The notes: a model not told the origin generated them from the sequence alone. A stretch of 27,946 bases of DNA from Alphaproteobacteria bacterium (GCA_900767645.1 CAAFZY010000019.1:1-27946); one strand, 5' to 3'; counted from the stretch's first letter, positions 1 to 7,044 are shown. Translations and numbers: made by a program.

Positions 1-9
1 CTGCGGAGA

Positions 10-738
10 ATGAGTCAGATACGACGGAATTTTGGAGCGACTTGTACACTAAAAGGTACACGAGCGAGAAAATCCCTAGTAGGTGACCATTATACGCAGG
101 CACAAGGGCGGTCTATGGTGGAAATGCTCGGCGTTCTTGCTATTATCGGCGTCCTGTCCGTCGGCGCTATCGCCGGATATTCCAAGGCAATGATGAAGTA
201 CAAGCTCAACAAACATGCCGAAGCAGTTAATTTGCTGATTAATAATTTGCTTTCAATTAAAGACAAATTGCAATACATTCCCAACGGTGGCACTCAATAC
301 GGAACTCTTTTTTACAAAATGAACCTGCTTCCTGACGGAATAAAATATATCAGCAATGACAATTTAGAAGATATGTGGTTCAAAGGTAAAATTGTTATAT
401 ATTACGCCAACGGCAAATATATCAGTGACGGCGTTGAAGTGCAAAATAATTTCGGCGGCATTCAATTTAATTTTTCACCCTCTTCGCAAGGTGCGGAAAT
501 ATGCCGAAACATTGCGCTTGCCGCCAAAGAAAACGCCGATAACTTATGGCAAGTTGAAGTGGCAAAATACTATAATGACACCGATAAAGGCTATGACTAC
601 ATAGGAAATTTATACGGTGATAAATATTGTAATAACAGTAATAGAAAATGCCTGCGTGATTTAGACATAAATAAGCTCAGTGAGCTTTGCAATGCCTGCA
701 ATGAAGCCGGTTGCAATTTGTTTGTTCTTTACAAATAA
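10..738 (+). CDS. Type IV pilin-like (pseudopilin) protein
   Basis: This 242-residue protein carries a class III (prepilin-type) signal. Gly33 is followed by RSMVE, so Glu sits at mature position +5, and then comes a hydrophobic helix of about 20 residues ending in GYSKAMMKYK. Prepilin peptidase would cleave after Gly33 and the helix would pack into a pilus or pseudopilus core. The rest is a soluble domain whose last 80 residues contain several Cys (EIC, KYC, RKC, LCNAC, GCN), suggesting disulfides outside the cytoplasm. The proposed ATG has a GGAGA just upstream, but only nine bases precede it, so a more upstream start cannot be excluded. The 33-residue leader is long for this class. No pilus assembly ATPase, secretin or prepilin peptidase gene is near, so its machinery must be elsewhere. 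The pilin fold is secure; the specific role is unknown. Confidence 0.8.
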   Translation: MSQIRRNFGATCTLKGTRARKSLVGDHYTQAQGRSMVEMLGVLAIIGVLSVGAIAGYSKAMMKYKLNKHAEAVNLLINNLLSIKDKLQYIPNGGTQYGTLFYKMNLLPDGIKYISNDNLEDMWFKGKIVIYYANGKYISDGVEVQNNFGGIQFNFSPSSQGAEICRNIALAAKENADNLWQVEVAKYYNDTDKGYDYIGNLYGDKYCNNSNRKCLRDLDINKLSELCNACNEAGCNLFVLYK

Positions 739-753
739 AATCCGCTAAAGAAA

Positions 754-803
754 AGAGCTGTCAGTTCCAATTATTCTAATGAATAACCAAAACCAACAGC
801 CCT
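754..803 (-). terminator. Intrinsic terminator of the small membrane protein gene
   Basis: Two 23-base arms (754-776 and 781-803) surround a four-base loop. Read as minus-strand RNA every position pairs if G-U wobbles are allowed; read as plus-strand RNA about eight positions are mismatched. Minus-strand transcription then runs into TTTTCTTT. The hairpin begins only five bases after the stop codon of the gene at 808-1065, so it is that gene's terminator. Confidence 0.8.
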
Positions 804-807
804 AATC

Positions 808-1065
808 TCATTTGCCTCGCAACTGATCTACGAGAAGGAAAATGAGGAAAATCCCAACATATGGAAGTACCAATATAATACCTCCAATGAGGAAAAATTC
901 TGCCCACTCGCCAAAAACATCACTAAAGATCGACAAAAACATCATCAGCACCCCAAGGATGCACAGTATTATAATGATGTAAACCGAAACCGGAGTTTTT
1001 TCTTTCATATCATAAAATTTATTCTCAAGCTCGCAACAAGAAACGAGGCTCAAAATGTTATACAT
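808..1065 (-). CDS. Small two-helix membrane protein, function unknown
   Basis: This is a predicted inner-membrane protein of 85 residues, or 66 if translation starts at the internal Met20 (position 1008). Two hydrophobic helices (about residues 28-47 and 56-79) are separated by a short acidic stretch (SDVFGEWAE), and the C-terminus ends in basic residues. No family is recognised. It has its own promoter upstream (-10 at 1085-1090) and its own terminator right after the stop, so it is a monocistronic unit rather than part of the ribosomal operon. Neither start codon has a strong ribosome binding site. The flanking signals make a real gene likely; function cannot be assigned. Confidence 0.6.
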   Translation of the reverse strand: MYNILSLVSCCELENKFYDMKEKTPVSVYIIIILCILGVLMMFLSIFSDVFGEWAEFFLIGGIILVLPYVGIFLIFLLVDQLRGK

Positions 1066-1084
1066 AATAATTCTTGTTATGCTT

Positions 1085-1113
1085 AGAATACAACATTTTT
1101 AAGCCAAATTCAA
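1085..1113 (-). promoter_or_regulatory. Sigma-70-type promoter for the small membrane protein
   Basis: On the minus strand, TTGAAT (1113-1108) and TATTCT (1090-1085) are 17 bases apart, a good match to vegetative spacing. Transcription would start near 1078, just upstream of the first start codon at 1065. Confidence 0.5.
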
Positions 1114-1132
1114 GAATTATCTGCCATAAAGC

Positions 1133-1181
1133 AAAACCCCGTGACCATGCGGCAACAGCCGCAACCTGTCAACGGGGTTTT
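1133..1181 (-). terminator. Intrinsic terminator at the end of the S10-spc operon
   Basis: A ten-base perfect outer stem (AAAACCCCGT at 1133-1142 with ACGGGGTTTT at 1172-1181) encloses a GAC/GTC pair and a six-base inner stem TGCGGC/GCCGCA with an AACA loop (1148-1163). It lies 21 bases after the rplO stop codon. The A/T-flanked stem would work in both directions. It shows that the ribosomal operon ends at rplO. Confidence 0.85.
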
Positions 1182-1202
1182 TAACCATCAAAAGAATTTC
1201 AG

Positions 1203-1655
1203 TTAGATAAGATTAACCTTACCGCCTGCTTTTTCAACAGCTTCAACAGCTGCTTTTGAAGCAGAATTTACTGAAATGGTAACGCTGCTGGTAACAGCGC
1301 CGCGAGCCAAAAGGCGTACACCGTCTTTTTGCTTGCTGATAATACCGGACTTCAACAAAGCTTCAACATCAATAGCCTTGGCATCTAACTTGCCGGCATC
1401 AATAGCTTTTTGAATGGTGTCCAAATTAACAACTGCAAAATGAAGTGCAAACGGGTTTTTAAAACCGCGTTTCGGCAAACGACGGTAAAGAGGCATTTGA
1501 CCGCCTTCAAATCCGTTTACGGCAACGCCGGAACGAGATTTTTGACCTTTAACGCCGCGTCCGCCGGTTTTACCCTTGCCGCTACCGATACCGCGACCAA
1601 CGCGAATACGATCTTTGGTAGCCCCCGGGTTATTTTTCAATTCATTAAGTTTCAT
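1203..1655 (-). CDS. rplO: 50S ribosomal protein L15 (uL15)
   Basis: This 150-residue protein has the normal bacterial L15 length. The N-terminus holds the Gly/Arg/Lys-rich extension typical of L15 (GRGIGSGKGKTGGRGVKGQK, about residues 20-39), which threads into 23S rRNA, and the globular C-terminal half ends in KAGGKVNLI. An AGGTGA ribosome binding site precedes the ATG. It is the last gene of the operon here. In most bacteria secY follows immediately, but a terminator follows instead. The gap to rpmD upstream is 152 bases and is filled by a long palindrome, whereas other gaps in the operon are 1-64 bases. Confidence 0.97.
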   Translation of the reverse strand: MKLNELKNNPGATKDRIRVGRGIGSGKGKTGGRGVKGQKSRSGVAVNGFEGGQMPLYRRLPKRGFKNPFALHFAVVNLDTIQKAIDAGKLDAKAIDVEALLKSGIISKQKDGVRLLARGAVTSSVTISVNSASKAAVEAVEKAGGKVNLI

Positions 1656-1686
1656 ATTCTTTCACCTAATTTGTTTTATTACATTA

Positions 1687-1702
1687 AACTAAAGTCTTAG
1701 TT
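1687..1702 (-). other. Small hairpin in the rplO leader
   Basis: AACTAA and TTAGTT form a six-base stem with a four-base loop about 30 bases upstream of the rplO start codon. It lies directly 3' (in transcript sense) of the large palindrome. It has no U-tract, so it is not a terminator. Confidence 0.35.
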
Positions 1703-1703
1703 C

Positions 1704-1809
1704 AACAGTTTTGATAAACTGGCTTGCTGTTGCTCAATTTGAGAGCGCGGTGTAATAGTTACATAAGCGAACAAATTGAGCAACTTGAAGCCTGTTTTGC
1801 GAAACTGTT
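1704..1809. repeat. 106-bp imperfect palindrome between rpmD and rplO
   Basis: Two 38-base arms (1704-1741 and 1772-1809) are symmetric about 1756.5 with no insertion or deletion. The perfect blocks are AACAGTTT/AAACTGTT, GGCTT/AAGCC and GTTGCTCAATTTG/CAAATTGAGCAAC, and about 31 of 38 positions pair. A 30-base loop separates the arms. In the transcript this forms one long stem-loop that starts inside the rpmD stop codon. No U-tract follows on the minus strand, so it does not look like a terminator. It may be a palindromic mobile element, an RNase III processing site, or both. Confidence 0.8.
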
Positions 1810-1990
1810 ATTCCGTTACTTTAACGAGGTGGCTTACCTTTTTTATCATACCGCGAATTGCCGGAGTATCTTCCAGAACGGCAGTACGATTCATTTTGTT
1901 CAAGCCTAATCCGATTAAAGTTGCTCTTTGATCTTTCGGTTCGCCGATAGGGCTTGCGATTTGAGTAACTTTTATTGTTTTTTTAGCCAT
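1808..1990 (-). CDS. rpmD: 50S ribosomal protein L30 (uL30)
   Basis: This 60-residue single-domain protein has the usual bacterial L30 length. It opens with the KTIKVTQIASPIG strand, followed by ATLIGLGLNKMNRTAVLEDT, the characteristic L30 core that binds 23S rRNA. It starts three bases after the rpsE stop codon. The stop codon overlaps the first bases of the large palindrome, so any transcript covering rplO must carry that stem-loop directly after rpmD. Confidence 0.96.
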   Translation of the reverse strand: MAKKTIKVTQIASPIGEPKDQRATLIGLGLNKMNRTAVLEDTPAIRGMIKKVSHLVKVTE

Positions 1991-1993
1991 GGA

Positions 1994-2560
1994 TTAAGCC
2001 TCCTCTTTTTCCATTTTAACATTTGAAGAATTTTCGCGGCGGCTAACAATATCACCAACTTTTTTGCCGCGTTTTGCAGCAACCATACGAGGTGAATTGA
2101 TAGATTGCAATGCGTCAAATGTTGCTTTAATCAAGTTGTAGGGGTTGTTTGAACCCAATGATTTTGCAACAACGTCTTGCACGCCCAAAACTTCAAAAAC
2201 AGCACGCATCGGGCCGCCGGCAATAACACCGGTACCGGCAGGAGCAGTTCTTAAAATAACTTTACCTGCGCCGAAACGACCATGCACATCGTGATGCAGA
2301 GTTCTGCCTTCACGCAGCGGAATGCGAATCATGTTCTTTTTAGCTTCGTTGGTTGCTTTGGTAACAGCTTCCGGAACTTCGGCAGCTTTACCTGAACCAA
2401 AGCCGACGCGGCCTTTTTGGTCACCGACAACTACAACAGCCGCAAATGACATGGTGCGTCCGCCTTTAACGGTTTTGGCAACACGATTAACGTGAACGAG
2501 TTTTTCAACCAATTCTTCAGTTTTTTCTTTTTTATTATGACGATCTACAGATTGTGCCAT
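1994..2560 (-). CDS. rpsE: 30S ribosomal protein S5 (uS5)
   Basis: This 188-residue S5 has the N-terminal double-stranded RNA-binding domain (RVAKTVKGGRTMSFAAVVVV, then GRVGFGSGKAAEVPEA) and the C-terminal domain with GTGVIAGGPMRAV and GVQDVVAKSLGSNNPYN. S5 sits near the mRNA entry site and contributes to decoding accuracy. The protein is slightly long because of a charged C-terminal tail (SSNVKMEKEEA). It lies ten bases after rplR and three before rpmD. Confidence 0.97.
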   Translation of the reverse strand: MAQSVDRHNKKEKTEELVEKLVHVNRVAKTVKGGRTMSFAAVVVVGDQKGRVGFGSGKAAEVPEAVTKATNEAKKNMIRIPLREGRTLHHDVHGRFGAGKVILRTAPAGTGVIAGGPMRAVFEVLGVQDVVAKSLGSNNPYNLIKATFDALQSINSPRMVAAKRGKKVGDIVSRRENSSNVKMEKEEA

Positions 2561-2570
2561 TTCATCTCTC

Positions 2571-2933
2571 CTAGAATTTCAATCCGGCTTCACGAGCAGC
2601 GTCAGCCAAAGCTTTAACGCGACCATGGTAAATGTAACCGCCTCTATCAAAAACGACTTCACTTACACCTGATTTTACTGCTCTTTCAGCAATTAATTTA
2701 CCAATGAAGCTGGCTGCTTCAACTGTAGACGGCTTTTTGATGCTGTCGCGAACTTCTTTGTCTAAGGTAGAGGCAGAAGCAACGGTTGCACCTTTAGCAT
2801 CATCAATAATCTGCGCATAGATATGCTTACCACTGCGGAAAACCGACAATCTTAATTTGCCGTTCGCAGCAGCTTTCAAAGCTGTTCTAACGCGAGCTTT
2901 TCTTTTTTCAAACAATTTTCTTGGTGTATTCAT
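2571..2933 (-). CDS. rplR: 50S ribosomal protein L18 (uL18)
   Basis: This 120-residue protein has the normal L18 length. The basic N-terminus (RKLFEKRKARVRTALKA) precedes the LSVFRSGKHIYAQIIDD core strand, and it ends in the classic VVFDRGGYIYHGRVKALADAAREAGLKF-type block (key residues FDRGGYxYHGRVKALAxAAREAGLxF). L18 helps attach 5S rRNA to the large subunit, together with L5. It sits between rplF and rpsE with gaps of 11 and 10 bases. Confidence 0.97.
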   Translation of the reverse strand: MNTPRKLFEKRKARVRTALKAAANGKLRLSVFRSGKHIYAQIIDDAKGATVASASTLDKEVRDSIKKPSTVEAASFIGKLIAERAVKSGVSEVVFDRGGYIYHGRVKALADAAREAGLKF

Positions 2934-2944
2934 CTTAAGATTCC

Positions 2945-3481
2945 TTATTTCTTCTTGCCTTCTTTACGACGTACATATTCGCCTTCATACTTTACACCTT
3001 TACCTTTATAAGGTTCGGGCTTTCTGTATTTACGAATTTCCGCAGCAACCTGTCCGACAAGCTGTTTGTCTGCACCAAAAATTTTGATTTGGGTCGGCGA
3101 TTCGCAAGAAATTTTAATTCCTTGCGGAGCCGGAAAATCAACGTCATGAGAAAAACCTAATGAAAGAACGAGTTTGTTTCCTTCCATACGGGCTTTGTAA
3201 CCAACGCCTACTAATTCCAAATTTTTAGTAAAGCCTTCATCAACACCTTTAACAAGGTCATGAATGTTGGCGCGGGTTGTACCCCACAAAGCGCGAGCGG
3301 TCATGCTCTGTGAAAGCGGAGTAACAACAACTTTATTGTCTTCCAGTTTAGCTGCAATGTGACTGTCGTCAAAAGAACAGCTGAGTTCACCTAATTTTCC
3401 TTTAACGGTAACAACGTTATTGTTAATATTTACCGTTACGCCGGCAGGGACAGTTACTGGATATTTACCAATTCTTGACAT
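2945..3481 (-). CDS. rplF: 50S ribosomal protein L6 (uL6)
   Basis: This 178-residue protein matches the usual L6 length with two repeated domains. The N-terminus MSRIGKYPVTVPAGV and the C-terminal KPEPYKGKGVKYEGEYVRRK signature are unmistakable. L6 binds 23S rRNA near the sarcin-ricin loop and factor-binding site. Gaps to rpsH and rplR are both 11 bases. Confidence 0.97.
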   Translation of the reverse strand: MSRIGKYPVTVPAGVTVNINNNVVTVKGKLGELSCSFDDSHIAAKLEDNKVVVTPLSQSMTARALWGTTRANIHDLVKGVDEGFTKNLELVGVGYKARMEGNKLVLSLGFSHDVDFPAPQGIKISCESPTQIKIFGADKQLVGQVAAEIRKYRKPEPYKGKGVKYEGEYVRRKEGKKK

Positions 3482-3492
3482 CCGTTATCTCC

Positions 3493-3891
3493 CTAGAATA
3501 CCTGACATAAAACTTCACCGCCGACATTGGCTTTGCGGGCATCATTATCGCTCATAACACCCTGCGGGGTTGAAATGATTGAAATACCCAAGCCGTTGTA
3601 TACTCTCGGCAGGTCTTTAACGCTAGAGTAAACGCGACGACCCGGCGTAGATACGCGGTAAATTTCAGTTATAACCGAAGCACCTTCATGGTACTTTAAT
3701 TTAATATGAAGTTCATCAACACCCGGTTTAACATTGCATTTTTCATAACCTTCAATGTAACCTTCTTTTTTCAAAACTTCCAATACATTTTCACGCAAGC
3801 GAGAAGCAGGTGATACAACATCACTTTGTTTCGCTCTTTGTGCGTTTCTAATGCGTGTGAGCATATCGCCCAAAGGATCAGTCATAGACAT
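3493..3891 (-). CDS. rpsH: 30S ribosomal protein S8 (uS8)
   Basis: This 132-residue S8 begins MTDPLGDMLTRIRNAQ-like and ends GVMSDNDARKANVGGEVLCQVF-like (key block SDxxARxxxxGGEVLC), with the GISIISTPQGV strand before it. S8 binds helix 21 of 16S rRNA early in small-subunit assembly. In E. coli it is the translational repressor of the spc operon by binding near rplE; whether that applies here is unknown. The chosen ATG has a GGAGGAGA binding site at good spacing; Met3 is an alternative. Confidence 0.97.
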   Translation of the reverse strand: MSMTDPLGDMLTRIRNAQRAKQSDVVSPASRLRENVLEVLKKEGYIEGYEKCNVKPGVDELHIKLKYHEGASVITEIYRVSTPGRRVYSSVKDLPRVYNGLGISIISTPQGVMSDNDARKANVGGEVLCQVF

Positions 3892-3904
3892 TTATATCTC
3901 CTCC

Positions 3905-4210
3905 TTACCAGCTTGATTTTACCAAACCCGGAATTTCACCAAAGCTTGCCATGTCGCGCAATTCAACACGACCCAAGCCGAACTTCCGGTAATAACTACG
4001 AGCACGACCGGTTAATTTGCAACGGTTTCTAACTCTGATTTTAGCAGAGTTACGCGGCAAAGCGGCCAGCTTTAAAGTTGCCTGAAATCTTTCTTCCGGA
4101 GAAGCGTTTTTATCCATAACAACTTTCTTCAATTTAAGACGACGATTAGCATACTTCTCAGCCATCTTATTTCTTTTCAAGTTTCTATATACTGAACTTG
4201 TCTTTGACAT
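3905..4210 (-). CDS. rpsN: 30S ribosomal protein S14 (uS14), zinc-independent form
   Basis: This 101-residue protein is the long S14 form. The region that in zinc-binding S14 carries two CxxC pairs here reads RVRNRCKLTGRARSYYRKFG, with only one Cys, so this is the C-minus, zinc-independent type usual in Proteobacteria. It ends in MASFGEIPGLVKSSW, the standard C-terminus. It lies between rplE and rpsH with gaps of 14 and 13 bases. Confidence 0.97.
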   Translation of the reverse strand: MSKTSSVYRNLKRNKMAEKYANRRLKLKKVVMDKNASPEERFQATLKLAALPRNSAKIRVRNRCKLTGRARSYYRKFGLGRVELRDMASFGEIPGLVKSSW

Positions 4211-4224
4211 AGTAAAATCTCCGC

Positions 4225-4764
4225 TTATTTCTTGTAAGGCAGGTTAAATGAAGTGAGCAAAAACTTAGCTTCTTCATCTGTCTTAGCTGTTGTGCAAATT
4301 ACAATATCCATTCCGCGAACTTCTTCAACTTTTTCATAGTTGATTTCCGGAAAGATGATTTGTTCTTTAATACCAAAAGCGAAATTGCCTTTACCATCAA
4401 AGTTTTTACCAGAAATACCATGGAAGTCTCTGATACGCGGCAAAGCCATATTGATAAGTCTTTCCAAAAATTCATACATTTTGGAAGCTCTCAAAGTAAC
4501 TTTGCAGCCAATCGGCATACCTTCTCTTAATTTGAAGGTAGCAATAGACTTGCGGGCTGTGGTCATTACCGGTTTTTGACCGGCAATCAAAGCCAACTCT
4601 TCCATAGCATTGTTAAGTTTCTTTTTATCTGTAACGGCGTCGCCGACACCCATGTTCAACACAATTTTGGTCAGCTTCGGAATCTCATGTGGGTTCTTGT
4701 AACCGAATTTTTCCACAAGAGATTTCTTTATGACGTCATTATATAATGTTTCAAAATTTGCCAT
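4225..4764 (-). CDS. rplE: 50S ribosomal protein L5 (uL5)
   Basis: This 179-residue protein is a full-length L5. Key blocks are PKLTKIVLNMGVGDA, GQKPVMTTARKSIATFKLREG, LPRIRDFHGISGKNFDGKGN and GMDIVICTTAKTDEEAKFLL near the end. L5 binds 5S rRNA and contacts P-site tRNA. It follows rplX by 11 bases and precedes rpsN by 14. Confidence 0.97.
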   Translation of the reverse strand: MANFETLYNDVIKKSLVEKFGYKNPHEIPKLTKIVLNMGVGDAVTDKKKLNNAMEELALIAGQKPVMTTARKSIATFKLREGMPIGCKVTLRASKMYEFLERLINMALPRIRDFHGISGKNFDGKGNFAFGIKEQIIFPEINYEKVEEVRGMDIVICTTAKTDEEAKFLLTSFNLPYKK

Positions 4765-4775
4765 AAAATTTTCTC

Positions 4776-5090
4776 CTATTTATCGATTACTTCACCGGTT
4801 TTACGTGCAACACGCACTTTTATACCTTTGTTGTCTTTGTAGCCAACTTTAGAAGCTTTTCCTTCCGAGGTTACAATGGCAACGTTAGAAACGTGAACAG
4901 CGGCTTCTTTGGTAACAATTCCGCCCGGAGTTGTTTGGCTGGGCTTGGTGTGTCTTTTAACCAGATTTACACCTTGAACAACCACTTTACTCTCTTTCGG
5001 CATTGCTTTCAAAACTTCGCCGGTTTTACCTTTGTCATCACCTGACAAGATAACAACTTTATCACCTTTTTTAATTTTCATTTTCGGCAT
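4776..5090 (-). CDS. rplX: 50S ribosomal protein L24 (uL24)
   Basis: This 104-residue protein has the KOW motif at its N-terminus (KIKKGDKVVILSGDDKGKTG), followed by NLVKRHTKPS and GGIVTKEAAVHVSNVAIV, as expected for L24. L24 is an assembly initiator of the large subunit. Its start lies one base after the rplN stop codon, indicating coupled translation. Confidence 0.97.
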   Translation of the reverse strand: MPKMKIKKGDKVVILSGDDKGKTGEVLKAMPKESKVVVQGVNLVKRHTKPSQTTPGGIVTKEAAVHVSNVAIVTSEGKASKVGYKDNKGIKVRVARKTGEVIDK

Positions 5091-5091
5091 A

Positions 5092-5460
5092 CTACAATAC
5101 CTCCGGTGCTAATGAAATGATTTTCATAAATTTCTTTGCGCGCAATTCTCTGGTAACAGGACCGAAGATACGAGTACCTACCGGCTCACCGTCTTTATTA
5201 ATAAGAACTGCAGCATTACTATCAAAACGGATTACACTGCCGTCTTTGCGTCTGATGTCGCTGGCGGTTCTTACGATAACCGCTTTGCATACATCACCTT
5301 TTTTAACACGCCCTTTCGGCATGGCATCCTTAATTGAAACAACAATAACATCACCTACGGAAGCATGCATTCTCTTGGACCCGCCAAGAACTTTAATGCA
5401 CTGCACCTGACGAGCTCCGGAATTATCCGCAACATCTAGGTTGGTTTGCATCTGTATCAT
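5092..5460 (-). CDS. rplN: 50S ribosomal protein L14 (uL14)
   Basis: This 122-residue protein is exactly the common L14 length. It starts MIQMQTNLDVADNSGAR and ends RAKKFMKIISLAPEVL, both signatures of the family. L14 lies at the subunit interface and is a docking site for the silencing factor RsfS. It follows rpsQ by 18 bases. Confidence 0.98.
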   Translation of the reverse strand: MIQMQTNLDVADNSGARQVQCIKVLGGSKRMHASVGDVIVVSIKDAMPKGRVKKGDVCKAVIVRTASDIRRKDGSVIRFDSNAAVLINKDGEPVGTRIFGPVTRELRAKKFMKIISLAPEVL

Positions 5461-5478
5461 TTTTTAATTCCTTCTATC

Positions 5479-5715
5479 TTAGGCGTTATCAACTAATACA
5501 GTCCAAGTTTTTGTTTTTGAATAAGGTTTAGATTCAACAATCGAAACCTGATCGCCAACTTTGAACTGGTTATTTTCGTCGTGAGCAGCATATTTTTTGC
5601 TTTTTTTCACGAACTTTCTGTAAACAGGATGCATAACCTGACGCTCTACTCTGACCACGACGGTTTTATCCTGTTTGTCGCTTACAACAACACCTTGAAG
5701 AATTCTTTTAGGCAT
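5479..5715 (-). CDS. rpsQ: 30S ribosomal protein S17 (uS17)
   Basis: This 78-residue OB-fold protein shows the S17 pattern: LQGVVVSDKQDKTVVVRVER, HPVYRKFVKKSKKYAAHDE and the GDQVSIVESKPYSKTKTW block near the C-terminus. It is a primary 16S rRNA binder. It is placed between rpmC (gap 11) and rplN (gap 18). Confidence 0.97.
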   Translation of the reverse strand: MPKRILQGVVVSDKQDKTVVVRVERQVMHPVYRKFVKKSKKYAAHDENNQFKVGDQVSIVESKPYSKTKTWTVLVDNA

Positions 5716-5726
5716 AGTCTTTTCTC

Positions 5727-5924
5727 CTAACTATTCTTCTTGCGCTCAGTAATGAGCGTGTTGATTTTGGCTATTTCGCGGCGAACTTTGCTAACCTGTG
5801 AAGTATTAGCAAGCTGACCTGTTGACTGCTGAATACGCAAGTTAAATTGCTCTTTTTTATCTTCAACCAATTTAGCTTCCAATTCATCAATCGTCATAGC
5901 ACGTAAATCTTTTGTTTTAACCAT
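5727..5924 (-). CDS. rpmC: 50S ribosomal protein L29 (uL29)
   Basis: This 65-residue two-helix protein has the L29 sequence KDLRAMTIDELEAKLVEDKK, followed by FNLRIQQSTGQLANTSQVSK and RREIAKINTLITER. L29 sits at the peptide exit tunnel and forms part of the docking site for trigger factor and SRP. Its ATG overlaps the rplP stop codon by one base (TAATG), so the two are translationally coupled. Confidence 0.96.
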   Translation of the reverse strand: MVKTKDLRAMTIDELEAKLVEDKKEQFNLRIQQSTGQLANTSQVSKVRREIAKINTLITERKKNS

Positions 5925-6352
5925 TATGCTTCTCCTTTATCCGAATTCAAGCGCTGAACAAATTTGCTTTTAACCGGCAATTTTGCAGCACCAAGCGCAA
6001 ATGCTCTGCGGGCAGTTTCTTCATCAATACCTTCCGCTTCAAACATAATGCGACCCGGCTTAATTCTTGCAACCCAGAATTCAATAGCACCTTTACCTTT
6101 ACCCATACGAACCTCAGCAGGTTTATCTGATACAGGAACGTCCGGGAAAATTCTGATCCATAATCTTCCGGCTCTTTTCATCTCACGGGTAATAGCACGA
6201 CGAGCAGCCTCAATTTGGCGAGCTGTAACGCGCTCCGGAGTAAGAGCTTTCAATCCATATGAACCGAAACTTAAAGTTGATCCGCCTTTAGCCAAGCCGT
6301 GAATACGACCTTTATGCTGTTTACGGAACTTCATACGTTTTGGACTTAACAT
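5924..6352 (-). CDS. rplP: 50S ribosomal protein L16 (uL16)
   Basis: This 142-residue protein starts MLSPKRMKFRKQHKGR and contains GSYGLKALTPERVTARQIEA, RRAITREMKRAGRLWIRIFP and RMGKGKGAIEFWVARIKPGR, which define L16. It organises the A-site tRNA elbow region and is a late assembly protein. It lies 19 bases after rpsC and overlaps rpmC by one base. Confidence 0.98.
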   Translation of the reverse strand: MLSPKRMKFRKQHKGRIHGLAKGGSTLSFGSYGLKALTPERVTARQIEAARRAITREMKRAGRLWIRIFPDVPVSDKPAEVRMGKGKGAIEFWVARIKPGRIMFEAEGIDEETARRAFALGAAKLPVKSKFVQRLNSDKGEA

Positions 6353-6371
6353 TTTATTCTAACCTCATCTA

Positions 6372-7040
6372 TTATTTCTGTTCAGCCAGCTTTTTGTCCT
6401 GCGCCATCGGATCATGGGCCATAATTTCGCCCTTATAAATCCAAACTTTAACGCCGCAGGCACCATAAGTGGTATGAGCGGTAGAGGTTGCATAATCAAT
6501 GTCAGCACGCAGTGTGTGCAAAGGAACGCGTCCTTCACGATACGATTCGGTACGAGCAATTTCAGCACCGCCCAAACGACCACTGCAGCAAACTTTAATA
6601 CCTTCTGCGCCTAAACGCAACGCAGACTGCATAACTCTCTTCATCGCACGACGGAAAGCAACACGTCTTTCCAACTGCTGAGCTACAGAATCAGCAACCA
6701 ATTGAGCATCTAATTCAGGCTTTCTGACTTCCAGAATGTTGAGCTGAACTTCTGATGCCGTCAGTTTTTGAATTTCCTTGCGCAAATTCTCAATATCCTG
6801 ACCTTTTTTGCCGATTACTACACCAGGTCTTGCCGAGTGAATTGTAACTCTGGCCTTTTTAGCCGGACGTTCAATAACAATACGGCTGATACCGGCCTGA
6901 GCCAATTTCTCTTTCAAGAATTCTTTAATTTTTAAATCTTCGTGGAGATAGTCGGTAAACTTATCATCAGCATACCAACGAGAGTCCCAGGTGCGGTTTA
7001 CACCCAAACGAAGACCGGTAGGATTTACTTTCTGTCCCAT
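6372..7040 (-). CDS. rpsC: 30S ribosomal protein S3 (uS3)
   Basis: This 222-residue S3 begins MGQKVNPTGLRLG. A type II KH domain with the loop GVVIGKKGQDIENLRKEI is followed by the C-terminal domain RRAMKRVMQSALRLGAEGIK and GRLGGAEIARTE. S3 lines the mRNA entry tunnel. An in-frame Met five codons upstream (7055) exists, but the ATG at 7040 has a GGGGAG binding site eight bases away and gives the canonical N-terminus. The start lies four bases after rplV. Confidence 0.97.
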   Translation of the reverse strand: MGQKVNPTGLRLGVNRTWDSRWYADDKFTDYLHEDLKIKEFLKEKLAQAGISRIVIERPAKKARVTIHSARPGVVIGKKGQDIENLRKEIQKLTASEVQLNILEVRKPELDAQLVADSVAQQLERRVAFRRAMKRVMQSALRLGAEGIKVCCSGRLGGAEIARTESYREGRVPLHTLRADIDYATSTAHTTYGACGVKVWIYKGEIMAHDPMAQDKKLAEQK

Positions 7041-7044
7041 TAAC

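Noticed and set aside
1704..1809. Palindrome as part of a CRISPR array or a tRNA-like fold
   Set aside because: There is one symmetric pair of arms, no repeated units with spacers, and no cloverleaf or CCA end.
5964..6302. Long plus-strand open frame opposite rplP
   Set aside because: It is a shadow of a highly conserved ribosomal protein gene; codon bias of the real gene keeps the antisense frame open. The same applies to plus-strand frames opposite rplO, rplN, rplD, rplB and rplV.
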